NCBI GenBank assembly: GCA_947184155.2
Contig: CAMXCT020001791.1
Span: 242,501 to 306,500, forward strand
Direction: 5' to 3'
Length of the DNA: 64,000 nucleotides
From: Cladocopium goreaui
Lineage: Eukaryota; Sar; Dinophyceae; Suessiales; Symbiodiniaceae
In this document: positions 35,517 through 48,500 of the stretch, in pieces
Position numbering within the stretch: the first letter of the stretch is position 1
Layout of the letters: each line of letters opens with the position of its first letter
Notes under the pieces: model-generated
What the model was told of the DNA's origin: nothing
The model's input: the letters and a program-made list of their open reading frames with translations, nothing else
Databases searched by the model: none
Translations under genes and position numbers: made by a program

Positions 35517-36040
35517 TAATCCCTTCCCCCTATTACTAAACCAACCCGAATAAAAACTAGGGTCCATCTCTAATTTTGGAAAATTTCAGGTTTGCCAATT
35601 TAACTTTTAATTGATCCCCTTTAGAAAACAATTTAACAATAAAGCTACCATTTGTGGGTTTCGCCCCCTAATAATACAAACTAGTTAATTCCGGGGTGTT
35701 TATTATTAGGGTCCGTGAAAATTTTAGTTTTTTATATTAGATCCAATTTTTGGCAATATTTTAATTGCGTTATAGTAGGAAATTGAATTAATTTTGAAAT
35801 CGAAAAAAAAACATATTAAGGGTTTAAATTTATTAATACGGTCCACTTCGAAATCCAATTCTTGGCAATATTTTAACTGCCTTATAAAAGGAAATTTAAT
35901 TAATTTAGAAATCTTTTTTTTTATTAAGGGCTTTAATTTATGATTAGGGTTCCCTAATAACCAATACCCCCCAAATAATAAAAACTACCTGACGTGTTTA
36001 TCATTTGGGGGGGACGTTTAGTATTAGGGGGAAAGGATTA
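35517..36040. mobile_element. ~524-bp AT-rich element with terminal inverted repeats
   Basis: The left end TAATCCCTTCCCCCTATTAC and right end GTATTAGGGGGAAAGGATTA are inverted copies with few mismatches. The interior repeats motifs such as GAAATTTAATTAATTTAGAAATC and AATAAAAACTA. It has no coding capacity. A relative lies at 61788-61980, starting TAATCCCTTCTTCCTATTAC. Confidence 0.65.
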
Positions 36041-36597
36041 TTGCTCCTCCATGAAGGTTGTTGGAAGGAAGCATAAAAACATGGGAAACCAAAAACAAGA
36101 AATGGGCACTTCACCCCCGAAATGCCGACCGTGGCATCTTTCTGTCATCCCAAATCAGTTGGTCCACAATTTTCTGAGACCATCAAAGCCTTCAACCGTG
36201 CCATGCTCAGCCAAGGGCTACATTGAACTGACACACGGCCGCGACTGGACATGGCCTCACCATCTGAGACTCCCCAACGTGGGGGAGGTCTCAACAATTC
36301 TGAGTGAGGTACACTCCATGTTTCCAAGTGCTGGTGCAGCGATTCAAACGGCAAGCAGCCATTTGGCTGGAAAAGAACGGAGCATCTCGCATTGTTCGAC
36401 ATGCTCATGTACTACTGAATTCAAACCGCAACGGTTCAAAATCAAATTCCAGCTGGTCGGTGGTTTTTGTTCCCCGAAAATCTGCAAGTTGAAGTTGGGG
36501 AATTGGGGCTCCAGTCATCCCATTGTTGGGATATGGGATAAACATGTCACAAGACGTCTGAAACATTCTGAAACCACCAGCCACTGATGTGAATTTG

Positions 36598-39500
36598 TCA
36601 GGCGCATCTGACCTGTGCTGGTGCTGCCTGCTGCCAGGGCCTATCTTCGCCATCGCACCAGGGCAACCGCACCATGCTAAGGAAAAAGAACCTGGGCACT
36701 GTGGAGGTATTAAACTTCTCTGACTGGCGCTTCAAAGTTCCTTGAAAGCCTGGGAATTGGGATCATCTCACCCATACACATCTGGATATATGATACTGTA
36801 ATATACTATATCATCTATATCATCTGTAATCATTCACAATAACCTGAAACAAGGTTATTTAGGATCGCAGTGAGGTTGTTATATTACATTAGACTATATT
36901 AAAGATATGTATCCAAACTCATGGCTTAAGCCGAAAAATCAATTGTAAAATAAATCATGTAAGTTTGTGACTGCAGTGCTAGCCCAAGAACCAACAACCA
37001 CAGCCAACAAGAAAGGTGTTTGCATCTACGTCAATGCATCTCAAACCGGCAGTGCACGGTGCCGGCAAAGAAGTCACCATGACCCAACCGTGATGCTTGA
37101 CTCAGTCAAGTCCCTATATATAAATGTTGCGCTGCAACAAACTCAACATGTTTGGTGAGTACATTCCTGGGTTCAAAGCAGATTGTTTCTTCATTATTGT
37201 CCCATCAATAATGTCCTTTTGGTAAAAATAGAGGGGCCGGGAGCTGGTATACCATCTGTCATCATAGAAACCCGTTCTTTTTCTGTTGGCTTTCTCCAAC
37301 CCCCTCTTTTTTCATCAGCCAATGGGAATTTGGGACATCTATGTGTCCCAGTTTCCTGGGTTCCACCATTGGTGAAATCGAGACCAAGCAACCGAACGTC
37401 GCGAATTCTCCAAGGGCTGAAGCGGCTTCAGCTTTAGCTCGACCGGCTGTTGGTGCCTTGGATGGCTTTGGGATGGATGGGAAGAATTCTGACTTAGTGG
37501 GTTATGACTTTCCAGAGTTAATTTTAACTAGAATGATGTGTGTTTTATACTTTTAGATACTTTTAGTGGGTTATGAGTTACAATGATGGCTACACTCCAG
37601 TGACCAACTGAAAATGACGAGGAAAACCGGGAGAAATGAGGATCAATTGGAGATTCAAGCGGCAAAAAAGTGAAAGAAATGGAACTTATCATGCGAAGCG
37701 GTCTTCTGCAAAAATTGGGGAACATCCTGGTGCCCCATACTGTAATTGTTCAAACAAACACACATATATTCCACTGTTTGTTTCCCCAAATGAACACATG
37801 ACAAGAACAAACAAATACGTGATCCAAAAACATCAACAGAAATGAACCAACATTGTTGTCATATACTGTATTATCTGGTTAATTTCAATTGATCTAGTAT
37901 ATATGCGTCCAATGATATATTGCATGTGCATATTTATCGCATATGCATGTACAGTATATATATAATTATTGTTATATTTGCCTAAGCATGATTTATTAGA
38001 AACATGCACTGAGAAGTACAAAACAAAAAGATAGAACAGTAAGTAAAATTCTACAATATGGTAAATTCAACGTGTTCTATCTTTTTGAGGGGTTATTATA
38101 TTTATATCAAAGCAAATGTTGAGTTGTCCGCATCTTTTTGCATGTTTACAAGAGGGCAACGTACAAAGACATGTTGTTTTGCTAGATCAGACTTTACTAT
38201 TGTCTTTTTGAGAAGTTTACTAATTATATATATATATATCCCGGAAAAAAAAAAACAGCTCCAATGATACGGTCATATTTTTTTGGGGGACCCTATGTAT
38301 ATATATATATATACATATTCACATATTTATAAGTATATATTAATATATATATACCATTAAACAAACAAAAAAAACATATTGTGTATATATACATATACAT
38401 ATTTATAGTTTTATATTATACCCATTAAAAAAACAAAAAACAAAAACAAAAGCCATGTTGCGCATGTATTAAATATATACCTATAATTGTATTATATATA
38501 TATATACAAATACATACATACCCCTTCTTATTTAAAAAAAAAACGCATTAAAAGACTCATCTCCAGCTCCATGGTACCCCTCCTCCGAATAGAAGGTGAG
38601 CACCGAGGCCAGGTGAATCTCTGCTGGGAAGCCCAGGTCATCCTCCAAGCCGCCGGGCTGGGGCTCGTAGTCCGTGCCGTTGAAGTAGGCGTGGTAGGTC
38701 AGGGTGTTGGAGCCCTCCTGCAACCTGGCTGATTTGGGTTGGGAATATCTATGGATAAAAAAATAATATGATCTATAGATACTGTATATCTATGGGTAAT
38801 ATTTCTATATGGAAAAAACACATATCATGAATCAATATAAATTATGATAATATGTTTATGGATAATATTAATTATCATCTGGAAAATGAACAGTTGGACC
38901 CTGAAAATCGCCCGTAGTTTGATATCTTTTTAGTGGAAACATCTTCCAGCCCCTATCTGGCAGGGTCTATGTTAATTTACTAGAGGGTACCATCATCAAC
39001 CCATCAATTCTCCACAAAACCATCGAGAAGCTTAGAATACCTCATAAACAAACCATCACGCCCTGCAGTGGCTTTGTCATCTCCCAAACTAACCAAGAAA
39101 TCTTGGTCAAAGCTGTTGAAAGTTCCTCCAAAACATGTGGACATCTTCTTGAACCAATGTTTGGTTGGGTGGAGCTTAATGAAGATCCTTTTCAGGGGAC
39201 TTACTGCACTGAAGTCGAAGTACATCAAAGGGACAGCCATTAGGCTGATGGATGTTGGTGGGAGCAGGGTGCCTCGTAGAAAGTCAATCAAAAGTGGGGA
39301 GAAAACACGATATCAAAAAAAACAACGAGGTTTTTTTTCATCAAAATCATGTAATGTGGGCAACCCAACCATGAAGTACCATTTGAACATTTGGGCATGG
39401 TTTAGACCACCCATCAAAATGGTGACGACATTTGGGGATGGTTTGTGCATTTGGTGAAATACCACATTTAGACTATCTAAACTTGTATATATTCGGCGTC

Positions 39501-42500
39501 GCTCAAGGCCATCGACATCATCGACATCATCGACATCATCGACATCATCGACCCTCCAGAAACAACATCTGCTACCCTCTGGTAATATAGTGGATTTTCC
39601 CATGACAAATAGTGATTTTCTATAGTTATGTTAGTTTACCAGAGGGTAATCATCTGCAAATCGGCAAGTGACCATTGCGTCACGTCGACCTCCCACCAGT
39701 CCACGTGTTGCCCCGGACACCAGCCAGCACGTCCGAAGGGCCAGGTGCCATATTGATTGGGCACGACTCCTAAAAACACCTGGGCTGACCGGCAGCCCAA
39801 AGAAAATCAGCGCCAAGAAACCGCGCGGCAAACATGTTTTCCTTCTGGTAATTTGGTGCAGAGCTATGGAAAATGGCGGAAACAGACTGATCTTCCATAG
39901 GTCTCTGAACAACTACGGGAGGGTATAGATGGTTACTAGATACCAATAGGCCCTTAGTAGATCTTTTCAGTGGTTGTTGGTGGTCAATAAGCCCTCCATA
40001 AAAACTTATGATGAGGGGTACAACCTTTGTGAGGGGTGCTTGCCGCACCAGAATTCTTCCACCATATCAAAATGGTACCAATGGTACCCCGAAATAGATT
40101 GGTTTACCATCCGGTCATCAAACATAATCAAAAATGGCAATGTCCTTTATACACGGCAATGTCCATTTTATGCATGTTTGAATAGCGGAAGGTACTCAAA
40201 CAACAAACTCAACATCTGCGGGTCGGCCTTTGTCTTGCACCCATCCTGGTTGCCCGCAGTCGGATGCGCTTTCGTCAGCCCAGTGGTGACGCCATTCACG
40301 GAGAAATGATGGGAATGGTCGCAGAACTCTGCGCAGTTGTCTTCATCTACGCCCCATCCGTGGCCTGATGCTCAAGCAAAACCCATCAAAAACCAATCTT
40401 AAAACCCAGTGTAAGAGGTAAAATCCATGAAACATCCACAAAACTCGATCCATCGAAATCCCATAAAATCTTCAAACATCCCATTAAAAAAAAAAAAATC
40501 CATTAAAATCCATGCATACCCTTCAAAATCCCAAATCACTCCGATGGTAAGCGGTGAAAATCTCTCCATTTTTGTGCTCCTCACCTGTGATCAATGCGCT
40601 CAAGGTGACTCGCTGGGTCGCTGGGGGCAGCTCAAAGGTCACCGGCTGATGCAAGGGGTTGTAGCTGAGATCGAAGGGGCCTGCGCTGCGCAGCAGGGGT
40701 TAAAAAAAGGTTTCATATGATACAGTAATCATGGGGTAATAGTAAACATGTATATACATATATATGTGATAATTGATATATTACATATATAATATACTAT
40801 ATATATATATATTATATGTGGTGTATATATATATATATACGATATATGATGATAATTGATATAGCCTATTGTGTCATCAAACGTGGCTGGGACTTTCCCG
40901 ATCAACATGGATGCTTACAACTGGGAAAATCATCGAACTAAATCAGGAACAACTGGTGATCATGCAGGTTTCCCATGAGAAACATCCGAGAAAACGACCA
41001 TGATTCCATGATCATCCTATATAAAAGAGGTGCCCCAACAACTCTGACAAACTGACAGTTCATCCAAAAAATGCATATTTAATCCAATGTAAACGGGACA
41101 AAATGATGATACACGACTGAATTCATGGGTATACACCAAACATACCATTTACATCCATTTACTGGGGGTTTCAATGCGGATGAAAATAAGAGATTTACCA
41201 CCAGTGAAGAATGGGAAACAAGATGATGATCCAATAAACTAACGTAAATTCTATAGGTATCTTGTCTTCACACAAACACAGTTGCGAGGCCACTACCATT
41301 CTGTTGACATTGCTTATTCAAGGTCGATATGGGCCGCCCTGCCCTATACGGCCCTGCCTCCCAGCCACAAGGGCATTTGACTTCTGGGCAGCACCGGCGA
41401 CGGGTTAGACGTCCGACGGAACCAGAAGACCAAGGACACCGTGTAGTGTTGCCATGTGTGGAGGTGCAGCGTGCCTTTACCTTCAGGGAGCCATCTGTAA
41501 CTCTGAACAGATCACATGGAGATCATGTGAAACATATTGATGTCACAAAAACATAAACTTCCAGAAAAAACAACCCTGCACCAGTCGATCTACGGCTGAG
41601 GCGTGTGATAAGAAATCCGAGTATTTTGGGGTTAGAGTACAACATGTTTCTTAACCATGACCCTTGGGCTAAGAAATGTGGCTGGCAAAATAGACTCTAA
41701 ACATCTAAACTAGGTTTCTGAATCCCACCAATTTCTACTAACAATTCAACAAATCCCTGGAAAACTCCAGCATGCCATGCCCCGATCCAGTTTCACCTGT
41801 ACGCAAACTCGAGAAGGAACACGGGAATTCACAAAAGGAAATAATGGACAATAATAACGGTATACCTGAGAAACCCACTAGTGTAAAATAAACGCTCCCA
41901 CTTTGAACCAACACTTTATATCGCCGCCAGCCTTGAATATCGTTCGTTCATAGAATTATCGCTCTCTCATGGGTTCTCCTTTTTTTCCAGCGCCGCTTCC
42001 CCATCTCTCATGGCTTCAGCTTGTAATTGAGTTTGCTCAATGTGAGGATGCCCTCATTAGACTAAAGAACTTTTTTTGATATATGTAGAGAAAACCAAGT
42101 ACTTCACTATGCAATCACTATGCAGTAGCTATTGGTCCTCACTGCAAACCAAAATGCCGTTTGTATAGGATGGCAGATTTTACCATCCAAAATTCCAGAA
42201 CACGTCTGGTAGAAACCCTGCTGTCAAGTTTGACGGTTAAAGAACTGATACGCCCAATCATGTCCTCATTTTGCTCACAGTTCCAAGTAAGAGGGTTCAA
42301 CACTACTTGGGTATTTGCCTCTAGCTGAGCCAGCAACTCTAAAAGGATATGACGAAAAAAATGTGCTTTCGGTTTAACCGAAAACAAACAGAACTGGTTT
42401 CGATAGGCCCATCCAGCCAACCAGCCATAACCAACCAAAAAAAAATGGCCAAGCTCATAAAGGGAAATAGCACATGCAGTGCTCATCCAAAGCCGATGCT

Positions 42501-45500
42501 GGTTCATGCAATCGAAAAACCCAACTGCAGCTTGAGAAGCGCTCAAGATGATGTTCAGAATCTGCAGCTGGTCGTTGTCGGTGCATGTTTGCACGAAACC
42601 ATAGGTAATCACAGAGATCCATTTCAAGCACAATGTGACATCACTGCCTTTGGCATTGATCCAAGGGTATGACTTCTTGGTCTTGTAGTTGAACAAGGCC
42701 TTGGAAAAAGAACGAAGCGAAGCACTTTTCTGGACCCCCCTTTGCCATAAGCAGAAACTCGACCACGCTGCTTCCAGCTTTGTTGGCACAGATCCGCCAT
42801 CGAACAAGTTCCAGGACATGTAGAGGAAGATGACGCTCCCAACAAAATCTCTGTAGAGACCAATGCGCAGTGTATGAAATGGATCGTGCTGATAAAATTT
42901 CTCTGGGAACCTTTGATCAAACGGCACCACCAAAAGACCAGGAGGGCTTGAAGAAGACCACGGTCGCTGTGCCCACAGTGTTTGTTCCCAACATGGATGA
43001 TGGCGAGCTACATCCTCAGCCGGGACACCAGGACTGCCAGCCATGCACCAATGGCACATTGGGATGTCCCTCTGTCTCCCCTGGTGCTCAAACCCCCGGA
43101 CCAACCGGGCAACCTTGGAATGCCACTTCAAATCGCCCTTGGCACCAATCACGGCGCCATACCAAGTCTCTCCTCTCACCTGCACTCCAGTGGTGAACAG
43201 TTTTTCCAAATCTGCTGCCACAACATCCAGTAGCTCGTAAGTGAGCGGCTTGTAGTTCTTGTTCAGGATACCTGGAACGACAAACAAGGGCCAATGTTGC
43301 AAATATGAGTGACCCTTCATATTTGTCCGCATGGCCTTGGCCACTAAATGTTGATCGTCACCTCTGGGTCCCCATTGTTCAGGATAAAGGCCACGCGGCT
43401 CACACTCAGTGCACAATCTGGTTTCGCCTTTGCAGCCTATGACTGCTTCCAGCGTGACCAATGTAGTGGATGACCTGCGTTTGCCTTTCCCCTCATCACC
43501 ATGGATTGCCAATGGGACCACTCGATCCAAGTTTCCAGAATGGCGTTGGTACACTTCGTGGGTACCATGGTAACTCCGGTAGGCATCCCAAAAGGCACCA
43601 AAAATGCCCTTCACCTTTTCAGTGTCAGACTCCCCACACACCAGCAACGGCTTTTTGTCAAGCAAGTATTCCACAATTTTCATTGGTCGTAGGTAGTGGG
43701 TAGTCAGGTATGACCCATCAAGCTTCTTGTAGTCATACTCCTCTATGGGTATCTTCCATGACAAGCCAGTGCGGCGAATCGCACGATAAGCATTTCGGGC
43801 TACATTAGAAGTTGTTTTGGGTGGACCTTGATGGCCTTGGTCGCACATGGCACCTTGACGGAGCCGCTCGGTGACCACTGCTGGGACCTCAGGCGGATGA
43901 GGCTTGCAGTTGAGAAATGCTTGCCCATATCAGGTTTTACATTGAACGATTCCCCACTACAATTATCAAAGGATCATTTGGTAATTACTATCATCGTCAT
44001 CCTCATTGTCAACATTGGTCACCAATCCATTGTGTAATAATACCATGACCACAAGCTTAAGTATGGGAACCGGACTCCATCAGCAACGGCTTCCGCAAAA
44101 GCCTCCATGAGATAGCCATGTTGAGAAGGTTTCTCTTCCGTCTAGCCTGGCATTTCAAATTATGTTCAGCCTCAGAACAAAGAAACTCTAAAAGACAGTT
44201 CTTGTTGCTGCTGTTCTGCACACGCTAGACTGGAACATACTGGAACATACTTCAACTTGAAATTCAGGAGCCGCAAAATTGTTTTCCCATCTTGCTCCAC
44301 ATGGCTGAGTACCCATTTGGCAATGTATAGCCAATGGACCAATGATTTCACATAGGTCTATGGCAACCCCAAAGTTGCTGCCACTTCAAGCGGTGAAAAC
44401 CACTCAACAAAGAAACACAGTTTAAAAGTTGAAAGGCAACCGTTCTTGTCACAGTATGACATCGGAAAACGTTAGGGCAGCATTGCAGCTAACCGAACAG
44501 AGACACACAAACTCTTAGGCCTTTGCAGCACGGCGTTTGGGAGCAGCAGGAGCCTTGGGCTCTGCTTTTGGATGAGCCTTGGCCTTGGCCTTAGCTCGTC
44601 CACTCTGTCTGGGCACTTTCGGTTTGGCGGCGGCGCCTGCTTTGGGCACAACTGTCCTGGCAGGAGCAGGGAATTTAACAAATACAATAGATTTGAGGGA
44701 ACCCTTGCCTCATCCGGGCTTCAAGCGATACAGCTTCCATGGCCCTCAGAGAAGCATGTTTGACAGAATTAGGTTTGTTTTGAGAAATCACGGTTTAGCT
44801 TAGTGCCACACAATCTTGATATACTTAAAAATCATTTAAACGTCCCGATTTTGAAAAGAAAAAGTATGAAACCATGTCTATGTGGTCTGTCCTTTCTGGC
44901 ACGAACCCATCAATTTTTCTGAGGGAAGGACAGCTTCTTGGTTTCAATGAAGATGGTCTTGAGAGCTTCTTCTGACCTAATCCAGTGTGTAACAAGGCTA
45001 TACATATCGTCGATGTTATGTTTTCGATACATGTTTCATTTCAATACCAGAATGTATAGATTTCGATACATGTGTTCATTTTCTATACGTGTTTCATTTC
45101 AATACATGTCTGGGTTTGTGACTCTGGCGAAAACCCGTTCACCACACCCTCCGCGTACTTCTCATCAATCTCACTGTACTTCCGCTGCAGGCCCTGAATC
45201 ACGGCATTCAGCTTGTCTTTCATCCTGAGAGGCGGCTGGTCTGGGTATAGTGCGCTATCCACATTTCTGGATTGGTATGATTTTTTGAAGTTTTAGATTC
45301 AAACAAGTAGTCGTTGATTATTGGAATAATTGAAGTCAAAAAACTGCGTCTGTAGAGTTGACAGTGTCGCTGCTGCGGTAAACTTGTCCATGCCATCTTG
45401 AAGTTTTTGTTGCCGCTTGGACAAGCATGTCCTTGATGGCAGGGGCTGGAAACAAACTACCCGCAAGAACTATGAGAATCAAAGATTCTGTGTACTTCCT

Positions 45501-48500
45501 AAGGAAAGTATGAATGTACTATTAAAAGAATTGGGAGATTTTGGGATTAAAGGTGTATAAATTCTGTATAATGTTTGGGACAAAGGTTCATCATCTTGGT
45601 GCAACCGGTGCTGGGGAGAGCATCCAAATCCAAATCTGGGATGCCAGCTCGTTTGCGTGCGACTTTCTCAGCTTCCTCTTTTCGAAGCTTAGCTGGGTCA
45701 AGCTGATCAGACTCAGATTCCTGCGATTCATCATCACCTCAAGGGATAGCTTTTGGGAGCATGGACATGAAAGACATTAATTAAAAAACAAATTTAACCC
45801 GAAATTGCCAACATAACATTCAAAAAGATGTTTTCCTAGCCTGGATCTTTCTGGGGTGCTTTCTCCGCCTTGGAAATCTTTTGGTTTCCCTGTTCTCCGT
45901 GACATGCAGGATCCATGCTGATGCTCTTCATCTTTGATGGACAAGGCAGGCCACCGACTTGGCCCAGGGCGGGTTGGGCAAAGGAACCAAAGTCAACCCC
46001 TTGTTCGGACCACTGGGCTTTGCGTTTCAACCCAGAAGTGCTGATGGACCTGGGATGATTGAGATTTTTGAACCCCACATTAGGATTACAAATTAATTTT
46101 GTTGGCAAAAGCACATGGAAACCAACATGCCTAGTTTTCATTGGAAAACCAAACCATTCAAGATAAACCAATGAACTTTGACTTGCCTTTCACTGCCGTT
46201 TCAGCCCAATAGAGAATCAGGCCTTTCTCATAGCGATCCTTCCTGCCAAGGGCAATGAACAATAACCTGGATAGTGAAGTTAAGTTGCTTGAGTATTGTT
46301 CTGTCAATTCTTTCAATGAACTCCTGGCCTCATGAGCCTGGGAGGGTCAGCTTCAGCAGCTTTCTTCACAGCTTCCACACGCTGCCTGGGAAATGCCAGG
46401 CAGTGATAGGTACCATAATTAATCTTAATAATTCATTGTTATTTCCAAAGAATTCTTTTCTTGATGTTGTTGAACTGGGCGATTGGGATATATAGCAACC
46501 CAAAAACAAACAAATGATTGTTTCTCCAGGGTAGTGTGGGATTGCTTAAACCCAATGTGGAACCAAAGTACGTAGTCCATCCCCATTGCTCCAGCATGCA
46601 TGTTTCCGAGACATATTCACCCTCAATCACAAATTCTTGTGACAAGATCTCTTCCGTGTAGAGCTCACATTCGATGACGAAGCTTTCCTTCAGGGTGTTA
46701 AGATGTTGGAATTCCAGCCATAATGAAGAGCTACCGTTGGGCAAAAGCATTCAAACTCAGATGATCTTAGATGGGTTAGTAGTTGTTTTATGTTGTTTTG
46801 ACACCCCCCTGTCCGGGTCGAAACCGCAGCTTTGGAAGATCTGGAACAGTTTGCCTCTCCCTTTGCCCCTCTTGTCCCCATACATAGTACGAATCTTCTC
46901 ACTTACCCGGAACTCACCAGTCTTGGGGTTTGGCTTCAAAACTCTTAGAAGTCTCAAATTGACTGCATTCTCTGACAAACGAAGTTGGCCAGCTTTGGGT
47001 TTTTCAGCAGTCTCATCCCCATGAACCGGTACATTGTCCGCGTCAACTTGACATGCCGCACGGGCAGGTGTTGGCACGGGTCTGGTTGCCTGGGGCCTCA
47101 GATCAGCTTCGCCTGGCTTCTGGCAAGAAGTCGTTGGTGGCTCTGCATGCGGTGTGGCCATGACTGAAGGTGATGGAACCTAAGTGAGGTGACAACATCA
47201 GCACATGAAGTAAAAGAACTGCTATTGATACTGTAAATTGAAAGGGGGCTATGAAACTATGTGTCTGCAATAGTGATACAATGGGATGCATGACAAATCA
47301 TCATAAAAGATGTTGAATGGCAGGACCTACAGTTAGCCACCTGCAACGACCAATCTATAATTACTTGTTTGCCTAGAAACAGGTGAGCTAAACGTCAGCC
47401 CAGTCTTTGGTGTGGTGACTTCATCGTACCATAGGGTTCCATTGCTCTGCACCTCAACATCAGAATCCAAATCAATGAATGTGTCGACCGCCCAGGTAGA
47501 AGGAACATCAACAATGGGAGCCAGGATTGATGGAGACCCTGGCACAGTGTCCTGCTCAGCTGTTTCAGGGGCAGCCACTGGTGGCTCAGGCGTCTCAGGG
47601 TTCCTACCGACAGTAGGGGTCTCTCCAAGTTGGCCAAGTTGGTCTTTATCAAGTCCAGATTGCCGCATGATAGCATCGGAGACTTCCACATCTAAGTCAG
47701 TAAGCTCTTCCTTCAAAGCCTGGAAAGGGTTGGTATCCAAGATGTTGGACAAATGTTGTTGTGTTTTTGAGGGTATGGGATATGGAAAGCATTGCAATCA
47801 ACCAATGACATGTGAAACCAGCAATACAATTTCTTATTTCAGATTTTGTTTGAACAACCAAGAAGGTTCTCTCTATGAAATGGGTCCAGCATGTTTACAC
47901 TGCTAATCATCAATATAAATTTCAAAGCAGGTTCTCTCTATGAAATGGGTCCAGCATGTTTACACTGCTAGTGATCTATATATTTATAGATATATATTTA
48001 TAATATAAATATATTAAAATAATATAAATATAAATATATATATATAATATATATATATATATGTGTTATACTTATTGCAATTGCTAAGCAGTTCTGTCTC
48101 ACTAAGTTGTTGTATGTTGTTGTGAGTAGATTTCCAACCAGACCTGAAGCTCAGAGAGTAAGTCTGCATCACGATCTGGAAGTAGTTCCCCTCCAGGTTG
48201 GCCAGCGACATGTTGAACTCCCCGAAGTAATGTATCGGTTGACCATTGTCTGCTCTGCAGGCGTTCAGCCATTGTACTGTGCTACTACTAGCTGCTAGCA
48301 CCCTTGTAAGCCTAAATAGAATTGAAAACTGTGTCCAACCAGTGTTGTCACCACATGTTGGATTTGAAGTGTCAAGAGTTTTGGTCATTGGTTTGGAACA
48401 GCACCTTCAGCTCAAGTTTTTTTTTCAAAGCTGGAAAGCTGGCAATCGCATCCAACCACCTCCACGGCTTTGCAGGCAAGCCAGCACGGCCGTGCAAACG

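Noticed and set aside
35994-36587. Plus-strand ORF of 197 aa
   Set aside because: No recognisable motif and no biased codon use. It runs out of a repeat element, and it is the only plus-strand candidate of this size in a region where all genes are on the minus strand.
47412-47906. Plus-strand ORF of 164 aa
   Set aside because: It is antisense to an exon of the methyltransferase-like gene and runs into a duplicated intronic repeat.
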